DNA of 64,000 nt from Psychrobacillus psychrodurans. GTDB taxonomy: Bacteria > Bacillota > Bacilli > Bacillales_A > Planococcaceae. The notes beneath the pieces were generated by a model, which saw only the letters and a list, made by a program, of their open reading frames with translations, was not told the DNA's origin and did not search any database. The stretch lies in assembly GCF_027563345.1 (NCBI RefSeq), contig NZ_JAMKBK010000006.1. One strand, 5' to 3'. Every line of letters begins with the position of its first letter. The first letter of the stretch is position 1. Shown one piece after another: positions 16,779 through 25,416 of this stretch. Made by a program: the position numbers and the translations under genes.

Positions 16779-17660
16779 ATGAATAAACGTAAAAAAGCAG
16801 TGGTCGACCATGCAATATCTTTATTTGTAGAGCAAGGAATCGCTAATACATCGATACAAGATATTTTAGAAAGGGCAAGTATCTCTAAGGGAACCTTTTA
16901 TAATTATTTTTCATCTAAAAATGATTGTGTAGAAGCAATTTTAGAACAGGCACGCTACGATGCTACATTAATGCGAAGCGGGCAAATGTTAGGTAAGGAT
17001 GCTAAGGATCGGGATGTATTAGTAGAACAAATTACAGTTTTATTACTAATTAACCAGTCTAGAGGATTAGATATGATTTATGAAGAAATCTTACATTCAG
17101 GCGACAAAGAGTTAAAGAAATTAGTACTAAAATCAAGAGTACTTGAGCTACAGTGGTTAGGTCAGCGTTTTATCGAAGTATTTGGGGAAGAAATACGAAG
17201 CCATTCATTTGAAGCAGCAGTCATTTATTATGGCATATTACAGCACTTAACATTCACAGGTCGATTAATGAATCAGCAGGATTTTAAGTTTGAAATTGTT
17301 ATAAAAAACGCATTACGTTATATAGAAAAAATTGTGGAGATGCTCATGCATGAACAGACGAGCGTTTTAAATACAGATGACTTACATAAATTCATAAGTT
17401 CATTTGTAGCTATTGAATTGACTCGTAAGGAAGTCGTTGAACAATTAGAACAGTTTAAAAAAAGTAACGATTTCACCAAAAATCAGCAGGAGATTATGGA
17501 AGCCGTTACACAGGAGCTTGAGCAACAGCCAATACGAAATATTGTACTAGAATCATTATTACGAACAATGACCAATGAATTTAGCGATAGCGAAATGATA
17601 CAAGTAGTAAAAGAACTTACTAGTGGGCTTTGGTATTTAATGAAGCAACAGAAATTATAA
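16779..17660 (+). CDS. TetR-family regulator of the adjacent efflux pump
   Basis: 293 residues, longer than the usual ~200. The N-terminal TetR helix-turn-helix is clear: DHAISLFVEQGIANTSIQDI, then ISKGTFYNYFSSKND at about residues 33-47. The long C-terminal region is helical and presumably binds ligand and forms the dimer. It starts at ATG 16779 after AAGGAG. Its divergent placement from the DHA2 pump suggests it represses the pump and itself. TATAAT at 16744-16749 is a likely -10 element. Operator not identified. Confidence 0.88.
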   Translation: MNKRKKAVVDHAISLFVEQGIANTSIQDILERASISKGTFYNYFSSKNDCVEAILEQARYDATLMRSGQMLGKDAKDRDVLVEQITVLLLINQSRGLDMIYEEILHSGDKELKKLVLKSRVLELQWLGQRFIEVFGEEIRSHSFEAAVIYYGILQHLTFTGRLMNQQDFKFEIVIKNALRYIEKIVEMLMHEQTSVLNTDDLHKFISSFVAIELTRKEVVEQLEQFKKSNDFTKNQQEIMEAVTQELEQQPIRNIVLESLLRTMTNEFSDSEMIQVVKELTSGLWYLMKQQKL

Positions 17661-18232
17661 AGTAATGTTCTTAAATATGTTTTCATTATTTATGCCCATG
17701 TACTGAAAAAATTAGAAGTAAATACAGGTGATTTATTTCTGGTAAATTTAGCACATTGGGTCATTATTAAACTAGTTCTTTTTTATGAAGAGACCACAAA
17801 CTCCTGGACAGCTTATCTATGTACGCTTTAAGTATTGTTAAGGATGGTTATCGATAGTTAGAAATTTCAAATTTGTATCAATGATGACAGATATAACAAA
17901 ATTAAAACTCGAAACAAAGCAATTAACCATCCCTAAATTAAATGGCTAGTATACCGGATGATTTTGCGGAAAAACTATTATATTGATTCTAGTGAAGGGG
18001 CGGTGAAGGTTCATTCCTCCCCGTGCAGAATGCGGACACCTATTCAACTAACTAAAGCTCATTATCATAAAAAGAACTTTTTACACTTTTCCTTCTTTTA
18101 ACCACTTCCCAATTTAGTTGATTAAAGAAACTAGCTGTTTCCGATTTAGTTTACTTTTCCCATTAAAGTAGAGGGTCGTGACTGTTGTCATAACCCTCTT
18201 GTTATAATGTTGATTATTTAATTGGTTGGGAT
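17661..18232. other. 572-bp spacer without a recognised gene
   Basis: No convincing reading frame or RNA gene was found. It contains a 9-bp inverted repeat (GGATGGTTA 17842-17850 with TAACCATCC 17924-17932), a G/C-rich patch near 18000-18030, and at 18167-18203 a terminator-like hairpin built on AGAGGGT/ACCCTCT that serves the SLH-protein gene ending at 18233. Possibly the remnant of a lost gene. Confidence 0.5.
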
Positions 18233-20443
18233 TTAGTAATCGTACCTGAAATCTCTTCCCTTATTGGCGATTTCATATGCTAGGCGGATAGAGGACACTG
18301 CTAAATCCGCATAGGTTACTTCTTTTGTTGGATTAAACTGGTTTTTTTCTGCCTTTACTAATCCAAGTGAGTTTGCCAAAACCACGTATCCTGTGTTTTC
18401 CACTTTCACTTTTTTGCTGTCTGTAAATTCATTTTTAAAAATATTGTTTTGTTTTGCTGCTTGCTCAAGACCTAGTGCCCGAATATACCATACTGCTAGC
18501 TCTTCTTTCGTAATAGGACTATTTACATCAAAGGTCTTCTGGTCAGTTTTCAAAATCCCCGCTTCCACTGCACGCTCAATTGCTTGATAGGAGGCATGTT
18601 TAGGGTCAACGTTTGTATAGGATTGTTTTATACTCTCTGAATCTCTATGATTGCTTGTCTCATAAATATACGTTAAGGAATTCATCATAATCTTAATTGC
18701 TTCCCCTCTAGACACTGTTGCATCCCCGTTAAAGGTTTTTGGATCATTAACTGTCAATACCTTTGCCTTAATCAAATAGTTCAGCTCTGCAGCTGCAGTT
18801 GGATGAGAAACCTCAGGAGTCACTTCCATATTGTACTGGTTAATCCAATTGCCCGAATCGGCTTCTAACACATTAAAGGCAGTTTCATTAAATGTTGGAG
18901 AGTATATTAAATTATAATGTTTATTTTCTTTCTTTTGATTTTCTTTCCAATAGCTCATTTTTATACTTAACGCTTTACTCAAAATATCCTCAGCTTCTTT
19001 TGTAGAGATTACCCCCTCTAAAGACGGCCACTCCTCAATCTGTGGTCTAACTACATTTAAATTGTCTAAAGAACCATCTTTATGAATATTTACACTAATT
19101 TGATCTCCCATAACCATAACTCCATTAACTATTCGAGGGAAGGTTATATAGTAATTGCCCATTGTTTCATCGTGATAACCTTCCTCTAAAGGCATAGCGT
19201 ATTCATGAAGGTATGAAGGTACCAAATCCTTTAAATACTTAACTGCTTGAGCAATCACCTCTTCTTTAGAAATTGTGACCTCCTCTTTAGTCTCATCCAT
19301 TTCGACCAATAAACCATTTTGAGTATTATGATACTGGAGCAGCTCCCCAGTTTTCTTATCAAATTCTAATGTAGACCCACTTCCACTATTACCGTAATTA
19401 TACATATAGTGAACACTAAATATTTCTTGGCCATTACTGTTTTTTAATTCTTCAACGGATTGAATGCTTAACTTAATTTTGTTTGATTTCACTTGTAATA
19501 ACTTTTCTGCTGCTTTCTTTGCATCTTCCTTTGTTATCCCATTTTGTTTGGCTGGCAATGCAGTTTCTGTAACCTTTACATATTTCTTTTTATTTGGTTG
19601 TTCTACTACAAAGTCTTTACCGTTAAACCACTCACCTGTAATAGCATTTATGCTTAGAACATCAGGCACATAAACCAGCTTCACATCATTTTCACCAGTT
19701 TCATAGTTAGTGTTAACTTGATATTGAAGTTTCGCAGTGAGATTTCCTTTAACTTTTTCTAATGCTTCTTTTCGATCTTTTACTTTTTTTACATCTTCAA
19801 AAGTAGGAGATTTAGTTATATGTGAACCAGAGAAGCCTACAATTTCTCCGTTTCCGAGAACGGTTACGCTTACACTTTGGTCAGCAATTTCAACATCATC
19901 CTTCATACGATTAAAAGAAAAGGAATAACTTATGGGCCTAGTTAAAATTTGCTTTGAATAATTATAGTAATCATTATAATCCTCACCTAGTTTATAATTG
20001 CCATCTTTGAGGAATTTCTTAACGAAATCGGTTGCAACTTTTTTTGCTTCCTCTTTAGAGAACTTAGCTGGAAACAACGCGTCTGGAGTGCTAACAGGGT
20101 CGTAGTTAAATGATTCTATCTCGAAATCTTCTCCATAAAATCCTATGCTTCCATGAATATCCTTCCCATTTTGCAGCTTATTAAAAAATAAATGAAACCT
20201 TGTCGTCTCATCACCAGGATACGTATTAGAACTCATATGAAAATCACTAGCATTCACAAAGTCGAAAATCCCAGGAAAAGTAGAACGAAACTTTTTAAGC
20301 AAGTCCTCCTTAGTAACAATCTCTCCTGTAGCGGCCACCTGCGCTACAAGTTGCTCTTCTACTGTACTTACTGCACTAGTAGCCGATGAAAACATACCAA
20401 TTGATAAAACTGATGCTGTTAATATAATTCCTATCTTCTTCAA
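18233..20443 (-). CDS. secreted YcdB/YcdC-domain protein with C-terminal S-layer homology repeats
   Basis: 736 residues. A Sec signal peptide (about 1-28) precedes two YcdB/YcdC-type repeat regions with PepSY-like segments (about 30-300 and 310-555), then SLH modules (about 555-730: AAAELNYLIKAKVLTVND, ISKEELAVWYIRALGL-like). SLH repeats bind pyruvylated cell-wall polymer, so the protein is probably displayed on the surface. YcdB-type domains may act as protease-inhibitory or propeptide-like modules; the function here is unproven. It starts with TTG at 20443 after GGGGG. Stands alone with its own terminator. Confidence 0.85.
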   Translation of the reverse strand: MKKIGIILTASVLSIGMFSSATSAVSTVEEQLVAQVAATGEIVTKEDLLKKFRSTFPGIFDFVNASDFHMSSNTYPGDETTRFHLFFNKLQNGKDIHGSIGFYGEDFEIESFNYDPVSTPDALFPAKFSKEEAKKVATDFVKKFLKDGNYKLGEDYNDYYNYSKQILTRPISYSFSFNRMKDDVEIADQSVSVTVLGNGEIVGFSGSHITKSPTFEDVKKVKDRKEALEKVKGNLTAKLQYQVNTNYETGENDVKLVYVPDVLSINAITGEWFNGKDFVVEQPNKKKYVKVTETALPAKQNGITKEDAKKAAEKLLQVKSNKIKLSIQSVEELKNSNGQEIFSVHYMYNYGNSGSGSTLEFDKKTGELLQYHNTQNGLLVEMDETKEEVTISKEEVIAQAVKYLKDLVPSYLHEYAMPLEEGYHDETMGNYYITFPRIVNGVMVMGDQISVNIHKDGSLDNLNVVRPQIEEWPSLEGVISTKEAEDILSKALSIKMSYWKENQKKENKHYNLIYSPTFNETAFNVLEADSGNWINQYNMEVTPEVSHPTAAAELNYLIKAKVLTVNDPKTFNGDATVSRGEAIKIMMNSLTYIYETSNHRDSESIKQSYTNVDPKHASYQAIERAVEAGILKTDQKTFDVNSPITKEELAVWYIRALGLEQAAKQNNIFKNEFTDSKKVKVENTGYVVLANSLGLVKAEKNQFNPTKEVTYADLAVSSIRLAYEIANKGRDFRYDY

Positions 20444-20544
20444 ATCAAATTGCCCCCTTTTACGGTAATAATTATATTGTAAAGCAAATTCTGGAAATTT
20501 GGAATTAATATATTTTAATTATTATAACTATTCTTTGAATTTAG

Positions 20545-20570
20545 AGACCATACTTTATAAAGTATGGTCT
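20545..20570. promoter_or_regulatory. perfect 26-bp palindrome between divergent genes
   Basis: AGACCATACTTTA (20545-20557) is followed at once by its exact reverse complement (20558-20570). There is no loop and no T-run on either side, so it reads more like an operator than a terminator. It lies about 100 bp upstream of the SLH-protein gene and about 190 bp upstream of ppiB. Confidence 0.45.
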
Positions 20571-20697
20571 GCATATATTAGTGGTGTTTAACTATTTCTT
20601 CTTGTTCAACTTGCCTTTACTTTTATTAGATAAGCATTTGAGAACATTAGGCTCGTTCTTCACAACATTATATAAAATTATTGTACAGTCTCTGTTT

Positions 20698-20727
20698 TTG
20701 GAAAATGCTCCGGGTACATGCTATACT
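20698..20727 (+). promoter_or_regulatory. SigA-type promoter of ppiB
   Basis: TTGGAA (20698-20703), an 18-bp spacer and TATACT (20722-20727) preceded by TGC, which makes an extended -10. It lies 35 bp before the ppiB start. Confidence 0.65.
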
Positions 20728-20762
20728 AATGAAGGATTTATACGAAAAAGGAGTGTTTTTAA

Positions 20763-21203
20763 ATGACAAAAAAAGGTTATTTCTTAATGGATTCTGGAGA
20801 AAAAATTGAATTTGATTTATTCCCTAATGAGGCACCAAACACAGTAGCAAACTTCGAAGAGTTAGCAAACAGTGGATTTTATAACGGAGTAGTTTTCCAT
20901 CGCGTAATTCCTGGTTTCGTAAGCCAAGGTGGAGACCCAACTGGTACAGGTATGGGTGGAAGCGGAAAAACAATTAAATGTGAAACTGAAGGAAACCCAC
21001 ACAAACACCAAGCAGGAAGTCTTTCTATGGCGCATGCTGGTAAAGATACAGGTTCTAGCCAATTTTTCATCGTTCACGAGCCACAGCCACATTTAAACGG
21101 TGTTCATACTGTTTTTGGACAAGTTACAAGTGGTCTTGAAGTAGCAAAAGCTATGAAAAATGGCGCTAAAATGGAAAAAGTAGAAGTTTTCGACGCTGAA
21201 TAG
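20763..21203 (+). CDS. ppiB: peptidyl-prolyl cis-trans isomerase (cyclophilin)
   Basis: A 146-residue single-domain cyclophilin. Catalytic and cyclosporin-site motifs are present: FHRVIPGFVSQGGDP, SMAHAGKDTGSSQFFI and HLNGVHTVFGQV. It is close to B. subtilis PpiB (143 residues) throughout. It lacks a signal peptide, so it acts in the cytosol and speeds proline isomerisation during folding. It starts at ATG 20763 after AAAGGAG and has a good promoter just upstream. It is a single gene followed by a strong hairpin at 21243-21283. Confidence 0.97.
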   Translation: MTKKGYFLMDSGEKIEFDLFPNEAPNTVANFEELANSGFYNGVVFHRVIPGFVSQGGDPTGTGMGGSGKTIKCETEGNPHKHQAGSLSMAHAGKDTGSSQFFIVHEPQPHLNGVHTVFGQVTSGLEVAKAMKNGAKMEKVEVFDAE

Positions 21204-21242
21204 AAAAGCGGCAGACTCCGCATTGTAGCGAAAAGAGCTGGA

Positions 21243-21283
21243 AGACTTGGAGTAAAAGGCACTTTTTGCCTTTTTCCAAGTCT
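21243..21283 (+). terminator. long hairpin downstream of ppiB
   Basis: AGACTTGG and CCAAGTCT arms enclose a second stem AAAAGGCA/TGCCTTTT. It lies inside a GC-richer block (21210-21320) that ends with the palindrome TGTCTAG-AG-CTAGACA (21303-21318). Terminator of ppiB or part of a dispersed repeat. Confidence 0.6.
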
Positions 21284-21345
21284 GAAGCGGACGAGCTACT
21301 GGTGTCTAGAGCTAGACAGTATTAAAAAAAATATCTTTTTTTAAA

Positions 21346-21377
21346 AAGCAGCTACCCAATAACTTGAGTAGCTGCTT
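21346..21377. terminator. hairpin, first copy of a duplicated terminator
   Basis: AAGCAGCTAC and GTAGCTGCTT arms with an 8- to 10-nt loop. It is the same 32-nt sequence as at 21664-21695 except for one base. Confidence 0.6.
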
Positions 21378-21496
21378 AAGCTTGACGACAAAAATATTTT
21401 TATAAACTGCTATGAGTAATAATAAATATCTTTAAAGAGGTTGCTTTATCTAAATAAAAGTATATATAGTAGAAACCTTTAAGGAGTTGTTTATAA

Positions 21497-21612
21497 GGCA
21501 AGGACCACCACGAAGACTCCTGTGGGAACAGCTTGAGCAGAAGACCCCGCAGGAACGCAGTGACGAGGAGGCTGAAGCCAAGCCCACGGAAAGCGAAGTG
21601 GTGGTCCTTGCC
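21497..21612. repeat. GC-rich hairpin repeat element with 15-bp perfect ends
   Basis: GGCAAGGACCACCAC (21497-21511) pairs with GTGGTGGTCCTTGCC (21598-21612), and inner GTGGG/CCCAC arms (21522-21526, 21583-21587) continue the fold. The interior (CCCCGCAGGAACGCAG, ACGAGGAGGCTGA) is the widespread Bacillales intergenic repeat type. Related blocks lie at 4625-4706 and 39938-40020. Confidence 0.7.
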
Positions 21613-21663
21613 GATTTTAGTATACAACTCTATGCACCAAAAATTGAGTTTGTCTACAGTCTG

Positions 21664-21695
21664 AAGCAGCTACCCAATAACTTGGGTAGCTGCTT
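21664..21695 (-). terminator. terminator of the DUF1648 gene, second copy
   Basis: AAGCAGCTACCC and GGGTAGCTGCTT form a perfect 12-bp stem with an 8-nt loop. It ends 4 bp from the stop codon at 21699. Confidence 0.8.
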
Positions 21696-21698
21696 TTC

Positions 21699-22805
21699 TT
21701 ATAATACAATCGATATTCCAACTATAAGAATTAGAGGTACTAGTAAGACAATCCAACTGATAGGATGAGCAAAATTTAACGTCCAACCTACACCAAATCG
21801 CTTTTCTACCATAATACTTGGATCATTTTTGTTCATGTAAAATAATCCACCCTTCCAGTATTGGTCGTCGTCAATAGCAATTTTGTTTTCTATGGTTACA
21901 CTATTTCTTTCAGCTTTTAGTCGTGATCCGCTTTGCCCCACTTTTAGAGCATAAATACCAACAACCGCAAATGTTAATACTAAAAAGCTCAGAGGTAGGG
22001 TCCACATGATTATCGGTGATGATATTTCTGGATGAATTGTTTGTAAGTGAAAGTAACCCATCATAAGCGTTATACCAATTGTGATAAAGAGCGCTAATAA
22101 ACTTGTATATTTTCGAAACGCGAGTTGCTGTGCAAGGGAAGATTTTTTATTGGTCGGATTAATTCGAGCACCTGAAAATTTCATACCTTCACTCACTGAA
22201 AGGAACAAAACCTGCATAACTAGTAAAATTAGTGGCAGTGCAATTACACTAAAATATGTTTTTTTGCTAAATGCATCTGCTTCCCCAGTAGGTCCCCAAT
22301 GAGTAGGAATCATCTCTGGCATTTGATCATATTTCATAAATGTATAAATGATTAACCCTACGGTAACTATCATAGGAATGATAAAGATTACACGAGGTAT
22401 TAGTTTGAGCTTTTCTTGAAACTTTACATCGACTACTCTCACTTCGCTTTTACCACTTAACCACCTTTGCGTTTCTTTCCTTTTTTTAACCCCAAGGTGC
22501 ATTATAAAATAATAACCAATGCTCACGAATAACGTTGTAAACTGAACACTTACGCCTGCTAGAGCCAGTGTTTCCTCTGTTGGTTTTTGTGTCGTTCCCC
22601 ACCACAGATAGCTTATCAATACGATCAAACCAAATGTTAACACAAACGTAGTGTATTTACTTTTCAGCTTCATCACTACCGGATCTTTTACGTGGCTATC
22701 CGGTACATACACTCCAAATGCTTCTGTTGGCTTTAAAAACTTTGGTGTAAATGCTTGTAAAACTGTGATAAAAAATAGGATGAATCCAAACAAAACAATA
22801 GTCAT
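21699..22805 (-). CDS. DUF1648/DUF5808 membrane protein
   Basis: 368 residues with about eight to nine predicted membrane helices. The middle carries the DUF1648 signature MIPTHWGPTGEADAF (about residues 165-180), shared with SdpI-type immunity proteins. The end carries YWKGGLFYMNKNDPSIMVEKR with GWTLNFAHP, the DUF5808 pattern. It overlaps the upstream GntR gene by 4 bp (ATGA), so translation is coupled. In Bacillus, such pairs of GntR regulator and membrane protein respond to cell-envelope stress, but no function has been shown for this protein. Confidence 0.82.
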   Translation of the reverse strand: MTIVLFGFILFFITVLQAFTPKFLKPTEAFGVYVPDSHVKDPVVMKLKSKYTTFVLTFGLIVLISYLWWGTTQKPTEETLALAGVSVQFTTLFVSIGYYFIMHLGVKKRKETQRWLSGKSEVRVVDVKFQEKLKLIPRVIFIIPMIVTVGLIIYTFMKYDQMPEMIPTHWGPTGEADAFSKKTYFSVIALPLILLVMQVLFLSVSEGMKFSGARINPTNKKSSLAQQLAFRKYTSLLALFITIGITLMMGYFHLQTIHPEISSPIIMWTLPLSFLVLTFAVVGIYALKVGQSGSRLKAERNSVTIENKIAIDDDQYWKGGLFYMNKNDPSIMVEKRFGVGWTLNFAHPISWIVLLVPLILIVGISIVL

Positions 22806-23191
22806 TCGTTCCCCTCCTCAATATTTTGCACAAGCTTACGTACCATAACCACTAGTTCTTCTTCCGAGAGCTTTAGGACTAACCCCTCTGTTACAAATGG
22901 TCGTAGTTGTGCTTCTAATTTATGCTTTTCTTCCTCTGAAGCCTTCGGAATACCATTCGGCTGAATTATTACTCCCGATTTTGCCACTATTTGTATAAAC
23001 TCTTTTTCCTCTAGATAGTGATAAGCCTTATTTACTGTATGCATATTCATTCCTAAATCGCTCGCAAATGCTCTTACAGATGGTAGCGAGTCACCTGGTT
23101 TTAATTCACCTCGTACCATACCCTCCATAAGTTGGTGGGCTAGCTGCAAATAGATGGGGACATCAGAATCAGATTTTATTTCAATAAACAT
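22802..23191 (-). CDS. GntR-family regulator, YtrA subfamily
   Basis: About 130 residues. A GntR winged helix (PIYLQLAHQLMEGMVRGELKPGDSLPSVR, split by the usual loops, residues about 9-75) is followed by a short helical tail, which marks the YtrA subfamily. The frame extends to 23236, but AGGAGG lies 8 nt before the ATG at 23191, so that start is used. It is translationally coupled to the DUF1648 gene. Two direct repeats upstream (23211-23251) are the likely operator, suggesting autorepression. Confidence 0.87.
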   Translation of the reverse strand: MFIEIKSDSDVPIYLQLAHQLMEGMVRGELKPGDSLPSVRAFASDLGMNMHTVNKAYHYLEEKEFIQIVAKSGVIIQPNGIPKASEEEKHKLEAQLRPFVTEGLVLKLSEEELVVMVRKLVQNIEEGNE

Positions 23192-23210
23192 GAAGTCACC
23201 CTCCTTAGTT

Positions 23211-23251
23211 TTTGTTCTATATATAGCATAACACATTTGTTCTATGTATAG
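23211..23251. promoter_or_regulatory. candidate GntR operator: two direct repeats 25 bp apart
   Basis: TTTGTTCTATATATAG (23211-23226) and TTTGTTCTATGTATAG (23236-23251) differ at one base. Each contains a near-perfect CTATATATAG palindrome. They cover the promoter region of the GntR gene starting at 23191. Confidence 0.55.
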
Positions 23252-23268
23252 TAGAGCAAAATTAAAAA

Positions 23269-23294
23269 ATCCTACTTTTAAATATAAGTAGGAT
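23269..23294 (-). terminator. terminator of the dsdA operon
   Basis: ATCCTACTT (23269-23277) pairs with AAGTAGGAT (23286-23294). On the minus strand it is followed by TTTTTTAATTTT. A second small hairpin (AACTACAAG/CTTGTAGTT, 23367-23385) abuts the dsdA stop. Confidence 0.75.
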
Positions 23295-23385
23295 CAGAAT
23301 ATACTTCGTCCCGCATTAACTAGCAGGATTATTAAAATCGCCTCGACTTGTATGTCGTGAGACTCTAACTACAAGGCTTGTAGTT

Positions 23386-24690
23386 TTATTTCCCAAGAAA
23401 TTGCTTTCCTTTTTCATAATAAACCTTCATTTCCTGAGAAGGAACCATTCCTCCTCCTGTTGCCCACACAATATGTGTTGCATTTTGTATGGAAACTCCT
23501 AGTTTCTTAAGTTGAATTGGTCCTGTCATACCTGCCAATGCAGATGGCTCTAATAGAATATTCTCTGCGTCTGCCAATAAGGCAAGTAGCTCATACATGG
23601 TTTGATCACTTATAGTAATACTTCCGCTAATTAGCTGCTCAAGATTTTTACCTACAAATCCAGATGGTCGCCCCACCGCTAATCCGTCCGCATCCGTTTT
23701 GTTATCTAGCCCAATATCAGCCACTGATATTTTTTCATGTAGCCCCGTCATTAACCCAAGTAGCATGCAAGGCGAGTTCGTAGGCTCCGCAAAAAAACAA
23801 TGCACATGATCTCCGAATAAAAGCTTTAGTCCAAATGCAACTCCACCTGGTCCACCACCAACTCCGCAAGGTAAGTATACAAACAATGGGTGTTCGGCGT
23901 CGACAATGGTTTGCATTTGTTCCAGTTGAGTTTTCAATCTACTTGCTGCAACGGCATACCCGACAAATAAGTCAACAGAATTTTCGTCGTCGATAAAAAA
24001 GCAAGACGAATCCTTGTCCGCTTGTTTTCTGCCTTCCTTTACCGCAATACTATAATCAAAATCGTACTCTACGACTGTTACACCTTTTGCACGGAGCATA
24101 TCTTTTTTCCATTGCTTCGCATCACTAGACATATGCACAGTCACTTGAAACCCAAACTTAGCACTGATTATCCCGATGCTAAGTCCTAAATTTCCAGTCG
24201 ACCCTACTGCAATTGAATAGTTAGAAAAAAATTGTGTGAATTTTTCTGTTGTGAGTAGTGCATAATCATCTGTTATTTTCAATAAATCCTCTTGTATAGC
24301 AATTTGCTCTGCAATTTTAAGTACCTCATAGATACCACCACGAGCCTTTATAGATCCTGATATCGGTAAGGCATTATCACATTTTAATAATAATTCTCCA
24401 TCAAAATCTGTGTGAAAGAATTCCTTTAAGCTGGATTCCATAGTTGGAATTTTTACAAGCGGTGACTCAATAATCCCTTTTGCTTTTGCAGTCTCTGGAA
24501 AAGCAATACGCAAATAAGATGCAAAACGATCTAAACGATCGCTTGCATCTTGTACCATTTCAGCAGTAATAAATACGTTTTTCAACGCATCCTCTGAATT
24601 TATTTTGTTTGGATTGAACCATATTATTTCTTCCTTGTTTTGCATATTGGAGATTAAGGGAAATCTCCCTTCTAATTGCTGTTTATCCAT
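23386..24690 (-). CDS. dsdA: D-serine ammonia-lyase
   Basis: A 434-residue PLP enzyme that converts D-serine to pyruvate and ammonia. The Schiff-base lysine is K115 in SGSIKARGG, the phosphate-binding loop reads GSTGNLGLSIG, and the glycine-rich PCGVGGGPGGVAFGL follows. Length and layout fit DsdA, not the ThrC/IlvA families. It lies 14 bp downstream of a GNAT acetyltransferase in the same direction, which suggests an operon. It protects against D-serine toxicity and allows its use as a nitrogen or carbon source. No DsdC-type regulator or D-serine transporter lies beside it. Confidence 0.93.
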   Translation of the reverse strand: MDKQQLEGRFPLISNMQNKEEIIWFNPNKINSEDALKNVFITAEMVQDASDRLDRFASYLRIAFPETAKAKGIIESPLVKIPTMESSLKEFFHTDFDGELLLKCDNALPISGSIKARGGIYEVLKIAEQIAIQEDLLKITDDYALLTTEKFTQFFSNYSIAVGSTGNLGLSIGIISAKFGFQVTVHMSSDAKQWKKDMLRAKGVTVVEYDFDYSIAVKEGRKQADKDSSCFFIDDENSVDLFVGYAVAASRLKTQLEQMQTIVDAEHPLFVYLPCGVGGGPGGVAFGLKLLFGDHVHCFFAEPTNSPCMLLGLMTGLHEKISVADIGLDNKTDADGLAVGRPSGFVGKNLEQLISGSITISDQTMYELLALLADAENILLEPSALAGMTGPIQLKKLGVSIQNATHIVWATGGGMVPSQEMKVYYEKGKQFLGK

Positions 24691-24704
24691 TAATATAACC
24701 CTTT

Positions 24705-25151
24705 CTACTCTAAGCTCATCACATGAGTGACATCTGGCGAACGCTCGTCAAACAAAAATCCATTTGCACGATAAAATGAATCTGCTTTTGCGGATTCTGT
24801 TTTAGTCGTTATTTCTTTAAAGTGTCCTTTGGCATTTTCAGAAACAACCTTTAAGAGTTCACTTCCTACACCTTTCCTACGGTATTCCGGTAAAGTATAA
24901 AATCGGTATAGTCGAGCAGAGTTGTCAGCTTCACTAGCGTTATTTCGAAACAAACCGCCAATCGCCACTAGCTCATCTTCATCCCATGCTCCATAGATTG
25001 CCTCTCCCTGTTCACTGAAGCGATGCGTTCCGTCCTCATATTCTGATGCTAACCTTGATACGAAACGATAACCTTCTTTTTCACTTTCTTGAATTAGTTT
25101 GGATACGTTGACTGCATTCAAATCTGAAATATTTTTCACTTCGATTGACAT
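24705..25151 (-). CDS. GNAT-family N-acetyltransferase
   Basis: 148 residues, a single GNAT domain. The acetyl-CoA pyrophosphate loop is YRRKGVGSELL (about residues 92-102), followed by the ATTKTES-like strand and AKADSFYRANGF, the usual C-terminal helix. It starts at ATG 25151 after GGAGG. It lies directly before dsdA, so it may act on an amino acid or related amine, but the substrate is not visible from sequence. Confidence 0.85.
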   Translation of the reverse strand: MSIEVKNISDLNAVNVSKLIQESEKEGYRFVSRLASEYEDGTHRFSEQGEAIYGAWDEDELVAIGGLFRNNASEADNSARLYRFYTLPEYRRKGVGSELLKVVSENAKGHFKEITTKTESAKADSFYRANGFLFDERSPDVTHVMSLE

Positions 25152-25386
25152 ATACGTTCCTCCATTCTATTTTTGAAAAATGAACTCTTTGTTACTTTCT
25201 ATACAGGGTGGCGAATCCCCTCTATACGTTTAATATATTTCAATCACCCATTTATTATACTGTGACGTCTTTGTTACAAATAATTAATAGAATAGCTAAA
25301 CTAACTAAGTTTAACCACTTATTGTTTTAACGAGACTACACTTCATTATAAAGAGTTAACCCCGTTGAAATTCAGCCAAAAAATAA

Positions 25387-25411
25387 GCCCATGCTAAAAA
25401 TTAGCATGGGC
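25387..25411 (-). terminator. terminator of trhO
   Basis: GCCCATGCTAA (25387-25397) and TTAGCATGGGC (25401-25411) form an 11-bp stem with a 3-nt loop. On the minus strand a TTATTTTTT tract follows. It lies 5 bp beyond the stop. Confidence 0.88.
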
Positions 25412-25416
25412 GGAAC

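Noticed and set aside
17870..18010. possible transposase remnant in the 572-bp spacer
   Set aside because: Short in-frame pieces such as SIPDDFAEKLL look vaguely protein-like, but there is no family match I can support.
20581..20766. 61-residue plus-strand frame upstream of ppiB
   Set aside because: It covers the ppiB promoter and ribosome binding site, has no ribosome binding site of its own and its end overlaps the ppiB start.
21346..21700. CRISPR-like or tandem repeat between ppiB and the DUF1648 gene
   Set aside because: Only two copies of a terminator hairpin and one hairpin repeat; no regular spacers.
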